Assembly: GCA_027073945.1 (NCBI GenBank)
Contig: JALTEL010000174.1
Location: 1 to 9,645, forward strand
Direction: 5' to 3'
DNA from: Caldifarciminota bacterium
Lineage (GTDB): Bacteria > WOR-3 > Hydrothermia > UBA1063 > CAJXJZ01
DNA length: 9,645 nt
Part shown: positions 1 through 6,076 of the stretch, piece by piece
How the letters are laid out: each line of letters opens with the position of its first letter
How positions within the stretch are numbered: the stretch's first letter is position 1
The notes under the pieces: generated by a model
The model's database searches: none
What the model was told of the DNA's origin: nothing
What the model saw: the letters and a program-made list of their open reading frames with translations, nothing else
Program-made: the position numbers and the translations under genes

Positions 1-1072
1 TATAATGTGTGCTTATATTGGTAGATATGTGTTCCAGAAAGGGAAGCGCTATCATTGTCAATTCCCTGAGTTCAACCACGGGTAAAAATCCGAATGACAA
101 AAAATACAATATTGGCGACAGCAGCTTCCCAAACACAAAATGGCCTGTATTGAAATTGGCTCTCAGTTCGTGCCCCAAACCACCTGCATGCCTGATAACC
201 AGAATGGACAGTGCAAAATAAATGAGACCTGAGATTATATAAATCAATCCTGGCTTCTTTCTATGCGTGAAAAGATAAAAATATAGCCCTATAGAAATAA
301 CACCAATAGCCATATCCTCTTTCAGAGTTAGTATTGTAAATAAGATTATGGTAGCAAGAAGTGTTTGCTCTCTTTCAAGGAAATAGAAGAAAAAAAGTAG
401 AATTGGGACGGCAAACGTCTCGGGGTGAAAATCAAATGCAAGCATTCTGTGAAAATAGTAATTTGTTGATACAAGCAGCAAAATCATCCAGGAAGATGCG
501 GTATTGATTTTCCTGTTTTTTAGAAGCAGATAAACGGGTATAAAAATCATTGCATTCCAGATGCTCTGCGCAACAAGCAGCACTTTGGGACTGTGCCATA
601 TTCTATACAACAATGTAAACGCATACGCTGATGGCCAAAAATGCCCAAAGAAACCAGAATGTCCATTCAGGCTGTCCCATACGCCTCTGTGATTGAAAAT
701 GTTATTTATTATATTCGCTCGAATACCAAGGTCAAAACCATTACTCATATAGTAATCAAACTGATGTATTTTAAAAAGTGATATAATGAGGGCAAAAATC
801 GCAGTGAACGTCAAAACCACAGCAGGTGAGGGCTTTTTTCTGCTAAAAAGTCCAAAGAGTAGAAAAGTCAATACAAACATCGTCAGATACAAATTGGAAG
901 GGCCTCTGGCAGAAATACGTACCCCAAAAATCCGAATATGCAGGCCGGTGGGCATCAACACCAGAACAAAAACACCGGATATAAATACAATGATACTCAA
1001 AATAGATATAACGAGTAAAATTTTACAGAGTATGTCTCTGTATTTTACTTCTCGACCAGAGTATCCAAGCAT
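1..1072 (-). CDS. DUF2079 family polytopic membrane protein, C-terminus cut by window edge
   Basis: This frame is open from an ATG at 1072 to the left edge: 357 codons, no stop, so the 3' end lies outside. The protein is strongly hydrophobic, with likely membrane segments near residues 15-40, 62-77, 84-101, 163-184, 194-206, 219-232, 238-250, 256-269, 275-293 and 316-333. Motifs fit the DUF2079 family: GFDLGI (112-117) after the second hydrophobic pair, FDFHPETFAVP (213-223), LKEDMA (250-255), and a late LPVVEL segment (330-335). DUF2079 proteins are predicted membrane proteins of unknown biochemistry; relation to GT-C lipid-linked-sugar glycosyltransferases is often suspected but unproven here. 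The neighbouring family-2 glycosyltransferase is consistent with a glycan role. The start is uncertain: an in-frame TTG at 1099 would add nine residues, and neither candidate has a good ribosome site. Confidence 0.8.
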   Translation of the reverse strand, partial: MLGYSGREVKYRDILCKILLVISILSIIVFISGVFVLVLMPTGLHIRIFGVRISARGPSNLYLTMFVLTFLLFGLFSRKKPSPAVVLTFTAIFALIISLFKIHQFDYYMSNGFDLGIRANIINNIFNHRGVWDSLNGHSGFFGHFWPSAYAFTLLYRIWHSPKVLLVAQSIWNAMIFIPVYLLLKNRKINTASSWMILLLVSTNYYFHRMLAFDFHPETFAVPILLFFFYFLEREQTLLATIILFTILTLKEDMAIGVISIGLYFYLFTHRKKPGLIYIISGLIYFALSILVIRHAGGLGHELRANFNTGHFVFGKLLSPILYFLSFGFLPVVELRELTMIALPFLEHISTNISTHY

Positions 1073-1133
1073 TTCGGGCTTACATTGCGTCGCGACCAAT
1101 CATCCATATTATGTATGATATAAAAAAAACAAT
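1073..1133. other. short AT-rich intergenic gap with a T8 tract
   Basis: These 61 bp separate the glycosyltransferase stop from the DUF2079 start. Read on the minus strand, a run of eight T lies just after the glycosyltransferase stop, followed by an AT-rich stretch containing TAATAT. I see no GC-rich stem before the T run, so an intrinsic terminator is not supported. A weak promoter for the DUF2079 gene is possible but not demonstrable. Confidence 0.4.
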
Positions 1134-2060
1134 TTATTCTAAGGCACAACTTGTAAAATCTTTGAATTTTTTATAGTATCCAGACCTTCTGAAATTTTCG
1201 TATTCACCTATCCTTCTGTTAAAAATGAACTCTCCCGCATCTGCGATGAAATTTCTTATCTTGTAAATGCTCTTTATTTCAAGATATTTGGGATTTGGTG
1301 TGAGATAATCTTCCCTTTCCTTCAGTCTATTTTGCATCACTGCTGGATGTGTATCGGCAAACATATGCAAAGAATTTTTTTGCCTGAAGATTTCGTCAAG
1401 ACTTAATTTCTGGATTCCGGACATCGAGTCGGCATTTTTATGATGCCATTTTGTCTGTTCAAGCACTTTTTGTTTCATAACACTTTTTTTCCTCGCCCAA
1501 CCGTAATGAAACACGTATGCATCAAGCATAACAACACTTAACTTTTTTCCATTTACATATCTGAAGCCTGAAGCATCGTTGTAAGATTCAATCTCTTTGC
1601 TATTTCTTATAATTCTTACCTCGTTTCTGACCCAACCTTCTCCCTCATGATAAAGGTCATAACTTCCATAAAAATGCTTGAATTTCAGCGCAAATCCGTC
1701 AACATCCCCGGCATTCAAATACTCAGCCAAAGCACATTTTATATAGTTTAAATACCTTTCATGAACCACCTCATCGCCTTGAAGATAGAACAGCCAATCT
1801 CCACCTGCAGCTTGTTTCGCAGTATCCGTATAGTATTTAAAAAGCTTACCCCCACCCCGCAGTTCTTCTTTCCATTTCGATTGTATTATTTTTACCTTTT
1901 TGCTCTTTATGCTCCTCAGAGCTTCAAGCGTTCCGTCATCCGAATCCACGGCATTGACAACAAACTCATCCACCATTGGCAGTAAAGATCTTATGGATTC
2001 TATAAAAGGATAGTCAAGGATTAATCCATTTCTTATAAATGTAAAACCAGAAATTTTCAT
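1134..2060 (-). CDS. glycosyltransferase family 2 protein
   Basis: The 308-residue protein looks like a GT-A fold, family-2-type transferase that moves a sugar from a nucleotide-sugar donor to a cytoplasmic-face acceptor. The N-terminus has the expected beta-strand and nucleotide-binding pattern: GFTFIRN (5-11), EFVVNAVDSDDGT (32-44), then WLFYLQGDEVVHE (89-101), where GDE sits at the usual metal-binding DxD position. Later motifs HFYGSYDLY (129-137), RIIRN (149-153) and VFHYGWAR (183-190) are typical of a subgroup of uncharacterised GT2 proteins. No transmembrane segment is evident. The acceptor is unknown; downstream of kdsD and lptC, a lipopolysaccharide or other surface glycan is a reasonable inference. 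Its ATG has no Shine-Dalgarno of its own and follows the stop of a short leader ORF (TGACATG), suggesting translational coupling. Confidence 0.85.
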   Translation of the reverse strand: MKISGFTFIRNGLILDYPFIESIRSLLPMVDEFVVNAVDSDDGTLEALRSIKSKKVKIIQSKWKEELRGGGKLFKYYTDTAKQAAGGDWLFYLQGDEVVHERYLNYIKCALAEYLNAGDVDGFALKFKHFYGSYDLYHEGEGWVRNEVRIIRNSKEIESYNDASGFRYVNGKKLSVVMLDAYVFHYGWARKKSVMKQKVLEQTKWHHKNADSMSGIQKLSLDEIFRQKNSLHMFADTHPAVMQNRLKEREDYLTPNPKYLEIKSIYKIRNFIADAGEFIFNRRIGEYENFRRSGYYKKFKDFTSCALE

Positions 2061-2061
2061 G

Positions 2062-2118
2062 TCAATTGATAATTGTACTGTAAAAAAGGTGAACCATCAA
2101 ATTTTTGCATAATATCAT
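2062..2118 (-). CDS. putative 18-residue leader ORF before the glycosyltransferase
   Basis: A short frame begins with ATG six bases after a perfect AGGAGG and encodes MILCKNLMVHLFYSTIIN before TGA. The stop is separated from the glycosyltransferase ATG by one base. Ribosomes terminating here could re-initiate on the glycosyltransferase, which lacks its own ribosome site. It has no recognisable domain and no obvious run of regulatory codons. It may be a coupling leader, a hydrophobic micropeptide, or a decayed gene start. The ribosome site matches in quality and spacing those of parB and the PorV-like gene, which is the main reason to take it seriously. Confidence 0.45.
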   Translation of the reverse strand: MILCKNLMVHLFYSTIIN

Positions 2119-2137
2119 TGAAATCCTCCTATCAATT
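2064..2137. repeat. 8-bp inverted repeat bracketing the leader ORF
   Basis: On the minus strand AATTGATA (2137-2130) just before the ribosome site is perfectly complementary to TATCAATT (2071-2064), which overlaps the last leader codons and stop. A G-U pair and an A-U pair could extend the outer end. The loop would be about 58 nt and hold the ribosome site and the leader ORF. The arms are AT-only apart from one pair, so the stem would be weak and could be chance in AT-rich DNA. Confidence 0.4.
2125..2130 (-). promoter_or_regulatory. Shine-Dalgarno AGGAGG of the leader ORF
   Basis: A perfect AGGAGG lies six bases before the leader ATG and about 65 bases before the glycosyltransferase ATG, so it cannot serve the latter directly. 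Its first A belongs to the 5' arm of an 8-bp inverted repeat. Confidence 0.6.
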
Positions 2138-2162
2138 AAGAACAAAATGTAAAATTGTCCGT

Positions 2163-2777
2163 TTAATAGAGCAGCGAATACAGAATTATATTCGTGCCAA
2201 ATTGAAATGCCTTTTCCCTTTTGTAAGCAGGGTCATTATGGTTGGGGGTCCAACCATCGGAGATGTTTGTATTGTATGTGTAAAGCACCCTGAGTTTGCC
2301 ATTTATGAAAATTCCAAACACACCGGGAGGTCCTTTGTAATGTTCATGAATCTTAGGAGCACCCTTTGAAAAGTTATAAAACATATGAAAGAGTGGGTGA
2401 GAAAATGGCACCAGCACAAGCTTTTTATCGGGAAAAACCCTCTTTAATTCCCTTCGTATGAATTTATCCATTCCATAATCGTCATCTATGTAAATAAAAC
2501 CACCTCTTTTCACATACTTCCTTATGTTATTTACCTCGCTGCGGCTGAATCTCACATTGCCATGCCCTGTTAAAAACAAAAAGGGATACTGAAATATGCG
2601 GTCATCATCAAAAGAAAGCACCAATTGGGAATCCGCTGTCTCAACATCAGCGACCCTGCTCCTTACCTCTGACATTAGATTGGGAAGTATATCAGGGTCA
2701 TTATACCAATCTCCTCCGCCTTGATATTTTATTCTGACAGGTACAAGAACAAATGCAAGTATGAGTATAGGAATCAT
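2163..2777 (-). CDS. DUF4159 domain protein, probably exported
   Basis: The 204-residue protein matches the DUF4159 pattern over nearly its full length. It has a short hydrophobic N-terminus (2-14) that may be a signal or anchor, then YQGGGDWYNDP (18-28), LTGHG (69-73), KRGGFIYIDDD (90-100), HPLF (127-130), GIFINGKL (155-162), DGW (174-176) and a terminal FGTNIILYSLLY. The fold is thought to resemble class I glutamine amidotransferase-like domains, but no enzymatic role is established to my knowledge. The ATG overlaps the previous stop (ATGA) and has AGGAGG seven bases upstream (2785-2790). It ends the tight kdsD-lptC run. A periplasmic envelope role is inference from position and the N-terminal hydrophobic stretch. 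Confidence 0.85.
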   Translation of the reverse strand: MIPILILAFVLVPVRIKYQGGGDWYNDPDILPNLMSEVRSRVADVETADSQLVLSFDDDRIFQYPFLFLTGHGNVRFSRSEVNNIRKYVKRGGFIYIDDDYGMDKFIRRELKRVFPDKKLVLVPFSHPLFHMFYNFSKGAPKIHEHYKGPPGVFGIFINGKLRVLYTYNTNISDGWTPNHNDPAYKREKAFQFGTNIILYSLLY

Positions 2778-3058
2778 TGCGCATCCTCCTCATGCTCAAT
2801 TCTGGAAATAAGAAGTTCCACGTTCTTTCTGTCTTCCATCAAGTTGTAAAATCTTCGGTATTTTTCGGGAGCGAAAAAGGCACCTATAAACGGGTCAAGG
2901 AACACCATAACTTGAGTGCCCAAAAACGTCAGTGGCTTGACACTTTCCAGAAATACAATGGCAGGAACCGTTAACTTTCTTCTAACAATGGCCCTGGCGA
3001 TGTCATCAATCAATTTCAGATCCTCTTTACTCAGACTCTCTCCTTTTTCACTCGCCAT
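2774..3058 (-). CDS. small conserved-looking protein of unknown function
   Basis: I do not recognise a named family. From the ATG at 3058 it has 94 residues; an ATG at 3070 would add four. The later start is preferred because GGAAAGG precedes it while the earlier one has no ribosome site. The N-terminus is charged and helical (SKEDLKLIDDIARAIVRRK). A moderately hydrophobic middle follows: VPAIVFLESVKPL, then FLGTQVMVFLDPFIGAFF. A charged helix ending in EHEEDAQ closes it. The middle is too broken by prolines and polar residues for a clear transmembrane helix, so peripheral membrane association is possible. It overlaps lptC by 11 bases and DUF4159 by 4, so it is clearly co-transcribed and likely coupled. 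No cysteines or metal motifs suggest an enzyme. Confidence 0.75.
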   Translation of the reverse strand: MASEKGESLSKEDLKLIDDIARAIVRRKLTVPAIVFLESVKPLTFLGTQVMVFLDPFIGAFFAPEKYRRFYNLMEDRKNVELLISRIEHEEDAQ

Positions 3059-3533
3059 ACACCTTTCCATTAATTTGTATATTTGAGAGGTTTACATCAC
3101 TTATAAGTCCGCTACCCCTAATTCTTCTCCCCTTTTTTACAAGAATAACATTACGTGGCGACTCTATGCGTGCAATGCTGTCTATATAGATGAGTTTACT
3201 TGTGTACAGAGAATCATGCCTGACTGTACCGACCTTTACGCTGCCTATAGCTTCCATATTTCCTGTTTTTTGATTCAACTTCCCCGAATCTGCAGTTAGA
3301 ACAGCATAAACACTGCCTGTATCGTCGAAAAATTCGATTTTTATATGGAATGCTGAGATCGTATCTCCTTGCTGAAGCATAGATGAAGCTAAAAGCTCAA
3401 AAGACTTTTTATCCCAGTTTTTCTGTATAACCTTTACATTATAAGCTTCATCTTTTTCATTTTTAACAGAATGCTCCTTCGTTTTAGTGCTGCAGCTTAA
3501 AAAGAATAAAGCAACCATCAAGGCATATTTCAT
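3048..3533 (-). CDS. lptC: LptC-like LPS export protein, predicted lipoprotein
   Basis: The 161-residue protein resembles LptC, the periplasmic component that takes lipopolysaccharide from the LptBFG ABC transporter and passes it to LptA. The N-terminus MKYALMVALFFLSCSTK is a short lipoprotein signal with a lipobox-like FLSC, making Cys14 the probable lipidated residue. E. coli LptC is instead anchored by a transmembrane helix. The rest is rich in short beta-strands typical of the beta-jellyroll: IKIEFFDDTGSVYAVLTADSGKLNQ (65-89; D-x-G and the A-D-S-G turn are LptC hallmarks), then a GSVKV strand and an ESPRNVILVKKGRRIRGSGL segment. It overlaps kdsD by 4 bases, the same kdsD-lptC adjacency known from enterobacteria. 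No lptA or lptB follows. The family call is firm from pattern plus context. Confidence 0.85.
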   Translation of the reverse strand: MKYALMVALFFLSCSTKTKEHSVKNEKDEAYNVKVIQKNWDKKSFELLASSMLQQGDTISAFHIKIEFFDDTGSVYAVLTADSGKLNQKTGNMEAIGSVKVGTVRHDSLYTSKLIYIDSIARIESPRNVILVKKGRRIRGSGLISDVNLSNIQINGKVYGE

Positions 3534-4507
3534 ACAACACGAGCTCTCATCAAATCATGCAGGTGTATAATCCCTATTACCTTTTTATCTTCATCAACAA
3601 CGATTAAAGCAGTTATGCCGTACTTTTCCATTTTATGAGCAGCATCAACAGCAAGTGCGTTTTTATCAATGGTTTTGGGGTTCTCCGTCATGATTTCTCC
3701 CGCTGTTTTAGATAGAAGCGCTGCACCCATCTTCTCAAGCAATCTTCTCAAATCACCGTCTGTTATAACCCCTTTAATGATACCCTGCTCATCAATTACA
3801 GAAGTTATACCGCGTTTTCTCGTCATCTCCAAAATAACCTCTCCCACAGGCGATTCCATATACACTCTGGGAACTTTGTCCTCATCTGTCAACATCATAT
3901 CCCTTACCTTTAACCATATCTTCTTCCCGATAGTTCCACCGGGATGAAACGCTGCGAAATCTTCCAATTTGAAATTCTTTCTCTTCATAAGCGCAATGGA
4001 AAGTGCATCGCCCAGAGCCATCATTGATGTGGTTGAAGAAGTCGGAGCAAGGTCATACGGACATGCCTCTCTTTTAATCGGGATGTAGAGCACAAGGTCG
4101 GAAAGTCTGGCAAGTTCTGACTCTTTCTTTGAAGTTACGGAGATTATTGGTATATCAAGTCTCTTTATAATGGGTATTAAAAAATGAAATTCATCCGATT
4201 CTCCACTTTTGGATATGGCAATGAAAACATCTTCATTGGAAACAATGCCCAGGTCACCATGGAGAGATTCCGTAGGGTGTACAAAAATGGCCGGGGTCCC
4301 CAAACTAGTCAGCGTTGACGCAATTTTTTTTGCAACAATACCTGACTTACCAACTCCACTGACGATAACTCTGCCCCTTACTTTCAACAGCAAGTCCACG
4401 GCTCGTTGAAATTCTTCACTCAGAGAATCTTTGAGCTCCTTAAGCGTATCAATTTCCACCTGTATGACTCGCTTTCCTTCTTCAATGCTTCCGTTATTTA
4501 TTGCCAA
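3530..4507 (-). CDS. kdsD: D-arabinose 5-phosphate isomerase (SIS plus two CBS domains)
   Basis: This enzyme interconverts ribulose 5-phosphate and arabinose 5-phosphate, the first step to Kdo of the lipopolysaccharide inner core. An N-terminal SIS domain (about 10-180) carries GVGKSG (51-56), HPTESLHGDLG (77-87), ISKSGES (98-104), the EACPYDLAPTSSTT segment (147-160) and AAFHPGG (185-191). Two CBS domains follow (about 203-260 and 268-325), with GVITDGDLRR and IGIIHLHDLMRARVV closing each. The frame is open to an ATG at 4573, but that would overlap thpR by 80 bases. I chose TTG at 4507 (325 residues), which begins MAINNGSIEEGKR, has GGAG ten bases upstream, and gives a length close to E. coli KdsD (328). 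GutQ has the same architecture; lptC next door favours KdsD. Confidence 0.9.
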   Translation of the reverse strand: MAINNGSIEEGKRVIQVEIDTLKELKDSLSEEFQRAVDLLLKVRGRVIVSGVGKSGIVAKKIASTLTSLGTPAIFVHPTESLHGDLGIVSNEDVFIAISKSGESDEFHFLIPIIKRLDIPIISVTSKKESELARLSDLVLYIPIKREACPYDLAPTSSTTSMMALGDALSIALMKRKNFKLEDFAAFHPGGTIGKKIWLKVRDMMLTDEDKVPRVYMESPVGEVILEMTRKRGITSVIDEQGIIKGVITDGDLRRLLEKMGAALLSKTAGEIMTENPKTIDKNALAVDAAHKMEKYGITALIVVDEDKKVIGIIHLHDLMRARVV

Positions 4508-5045
4508 TTTTAAAATTCTCCATTTTCGTATAAACCGGGCCGTATGGCATGAGTTTGCTTTTGTACAATCCAATATATCTAACAGGAAAAGAAAAATTTA
4601 TATTTTCAACCTTATAATTTGAGAAGTCGATTGTATGTCCTCTCTTTGCCCTTCCGATTGTCACGTGCGGATGAAACTGACGGTCTTCTGCGGAAATACC
4701 TAATTTTAGAAGTGATTTCTCAATGATATCCGCAAGTTTCAAGAACTCATTATAGCCTTTTTTTAAGCCAAACCATAAAACACGTGCACGCTTTTTTGAC
4801 GGAAAACATCCGAACTCTTCCAGTTCTGCTTCAAATGGATTTGATATAAGAGCTGCATCACTTAAGGCACCTTTAAGATCATTAATACGATTTTCTGGGA
4901 ATTCTCCTATAAACTTTAACGTTATATGTAGATTCTCCATCTTTACCCATTTAACAAAAGGAAAATCAAGTTGAACTTTTTTTATCCTTTGTTCTAACGC
5001 ATTTCTACCATTATCCGTGATATCCGCTGCCACAAAAAGTCTCAT
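4494..5045 (-). CDS. thpR: RNA 2',3'-cyclic phosphodiesterase (2H superfamily, LigT-like)
   Basis: The 183-residue protein is of typical ThpR/LigT length and starts MRLFVAADI. Both catalytic HxT motifs are present: HITLKFIGE (His40, Thr42) and HPHVTIGRAK (His127, Thr129). The family opens 2',3'-cyclic phosphate ends on RNA and can join tRNA halves in vitro; the physiological role is unclear. I prefer ATG at 5045, which overlaps the preceding TGA as TGATG; a TTG directly upstream at 5048 is the alternative. No Shine-Dalgarno precedes either. The start lies only nine bases past the mature 3' end of tRNA-Ser, so the message would be nearly leaderless after tRNA processing. An RNA-end enzyme beside a tRNA is suggestive but may be coincidence. 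Confidence 0.9.
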   Translation of the reverse strand: MRLFVAADITDNGRNALEQRIKKVQLDFPFVKWVKMENLHITLKFIGEFPENRINDLKGALSDAALISNPFEAELEEFGCFPSKKRARVLWFGLKKGYNEFLKLADIIEKSLLKLGISAEDRQFHPHVTIGRAKRGHTIDFSNYKVENINFSFPVRYIGLYKSKLMPYGPVYTKMENFKIGNK

Positions 5046-6076
5046 CAATCATTACGGAGGGAGTGGGATTTGAACCCACGATCAGGCTTTCGCCTGATGC
5101 GCGATTTCGAATCGCGTGCTTTCGTCCGCTCAGCCATCCCTCCCTTTAAGTATGACACTATTTTCTTCCAGACCCTGCCCGGACGCTCGGGTCTTATATA
5201 CGACATTGATGAGGTGGCATTGAAGCTCCATACACCAATCCTGTCCGGTTTAAGCAGTTTCATCCTTTCAAAAAAGTCTTCTACATACCCCTCCTGTTCT
5301 TTTGACAGAGAGAAAGCCTGCATCCATATTTCCATTTCCTTTTTATTCCTGTGTGCAGTGGCTACTATATTCGGCATTTCTTTCTCCATGAAGGTAATAT
5401 ATTTAGGACCAAGCACAACAGGATATGGGTCTATGGACAATACATCAAGATATCTGATACCCGCATAATCATCCCAGTTGTTATCTTCCGTTGGTAATAA
5501 ACACAGGGTATTTTTAAGTCCCAATTTCCTTGCATAGCTTACTACATGCTCAATAAAATAGAATTTACTTTTATTTCCAAACTCTTTCAGCAACATAAAA
5601 GGGGCTTTATTCATCATTAAATCATATTTATCCAGAAACAAATCCTGACACACGCTGCAAAAGCAAGAAACATCATCTAAATGAGGTTCATCCCAGAAAA
5701 TGCCGTCAAACCCCATAGAAGCCACTGTTTCAATCCATTTTTCTATAAGCTCAATGGTCTTCGGATTGTTAGGGCAAGCTCCATAGGCTTCATGCCCATT
5801 GAATTTTATCTGCCTGATGTCCGGATACTCGTATATCCATTTCGAGTATGCTTCCCCACCAAACAAGCGCAATACTCCCCATGGGTCCGCATAGGCGAGC
5901 AATCCGTATTCCTGAGTGAGACCGACCATTTCCTGCACAGAATCTCTAAAAAATTCAAGGTCTCTCTCTGAAAAGGTGTGGATAATGTAATCAAAACCCG
6001 ATTCTTTTATTGATTTCAAGTCCCTTTTAAAATGTCGTATATCTCTCGTAGAAAAGTAAGAAGTACCAACCTTCAT
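5045..6076 (-). CDS. putative TIM-barrel glycoside-hydrolase-like protein running into tRNA-Ser
   Basis: The formal frame is 343 residues; 1-311 form the plausible protein and 312-343 are the in-frame reading of tRNA-Ser plus a few bases. The body has the alternating strand pattern of a (beta/alpha)8 barrel: FDYIIHTFSE (28-37), LLAYADPWGV (59-68), FDGIFWDEPHLDD (123-135) with acidic residues where GH-like proteins place a catalytic acid, CFCSVCQDLF (138-147) with a CxCxxC pattern, LDVLSIDPYP (210-219), EIWMQAFSL (249-257) and DRIGVWSF (278-285). No signal peptide is seen, so it is probably cytoplasmic. I cannot assign a substrate or numbered GH family. Its ATG overlaps the preceding stop (ATGA). 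The tRNA starts exactly at codon 312, with no stop before it. Confidence 0.75.
   Translation of the reverse strand: MKVGTSYFSTRDIRHFKRDLKSIKESGFDYIIHTFSERDLEFFRDSVQEMVGLTQEYGLLAYADPWGVLRLFGGEAYSKWIYEYPDIRQIKFNGHEAYGACPNNPKTIELIEKWIETVASMGFDGIFWDEPHLDDVSCFCSVCQDLFLDKYDLMMNKAPFMLLKEFGNKSKFYFIEHVVSYARKLGLKNTLCLLPTEDNNWDDYAGIRYLDVLSIDPYPVVLGPKYITFMEKEMPNIVATAHRNKKEMEIWMQAFSLSKEQEGYVEDFFERMKLLKPDRIGVWSFNATSSMSYIRPERPGRVWKKIVSYLKGGMAERTKARDSKSRIRRKPDRGFKSHSLRND
5055..5143 (-). tRNA. tRNA-Ser with anticodon CGA
   Basis: A complete class II tRNA of 89 nt can be folded. The acceptor GGAGGGA pairs with TCCCTCC and the discriminator is G. The D stem has three pairs (GCT/AGC), with T8 and A26 in place. 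The anticodon stem CGCGA/TCGCG holds loop TTCGAAA, with anticodon CGA at 5107-5109 reading UCG serine codons. A 7-bp long variable arm (ATCAGGC-GAAA-GCCTGAT) is typical of serine tRNAs, and the T arm is GTGGG-TTCAAAT-CCCAC. No CCA is encoded; TAAT follows, so CCA must be added by nucleotidyltransferase. The gene lies entirely inside the open frame of the upstream protein gene, same strand, so it is presumably excised from the operon transcript by RNase P and RNase Z. Confidence 0.97.

Noticed and set aside
1045..1107. 20-codon ORF (MDDWSRRN...) before the DUF2079 gene
   Set aside because: It has no Shine-Dalgarno, overlaps the start of the DUF2079 frame and resembles nothing; chance is likely.
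9..1118. Plus-strand open frames of 70 and 110 codons (9-221 and 786-1118)
   Set aside because: They lie antisense to the continuous DUF2079 frame, have no family resemblance and no ribosome sites; they are shadows of the minus-strand gene.
1120..1133. T8 tract after the glycosyltransferase as an intrinsic terminator
   Set aside because: No GC-rich hairpin precedes the T run on the minus strand, and AT-rich runs are common here.
2040..2066. TTGACA on the minus strand at the glycosyltransferase start as a -35 box
   Set aside because: A -10-like TTATAA appears only about 21 bases on, and the resulting transcript would begin inside the gene.
4640..4800. CACGTG-containing stretches as a parS site near parAB
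   Set aside because: Neither shows the flanking TGTTTC/GAAACA arms of the 16-bp parS palindrome; I found no parS in the window.
5055..5143. tRNA-Ser as an attachment site of an integrated element
   Set aside because: No integrase, no direct repeat of the tRNA 3' end and no change of composition or gene type is visible on either side.
5070..5468. Plus-strand open frame of 132 codons across tRNA-Ser and the GH-like gene
   Set aside because: It is the complement of the tRNA and of a well-supported minus-strand coding region, with no ribosome site or family match.
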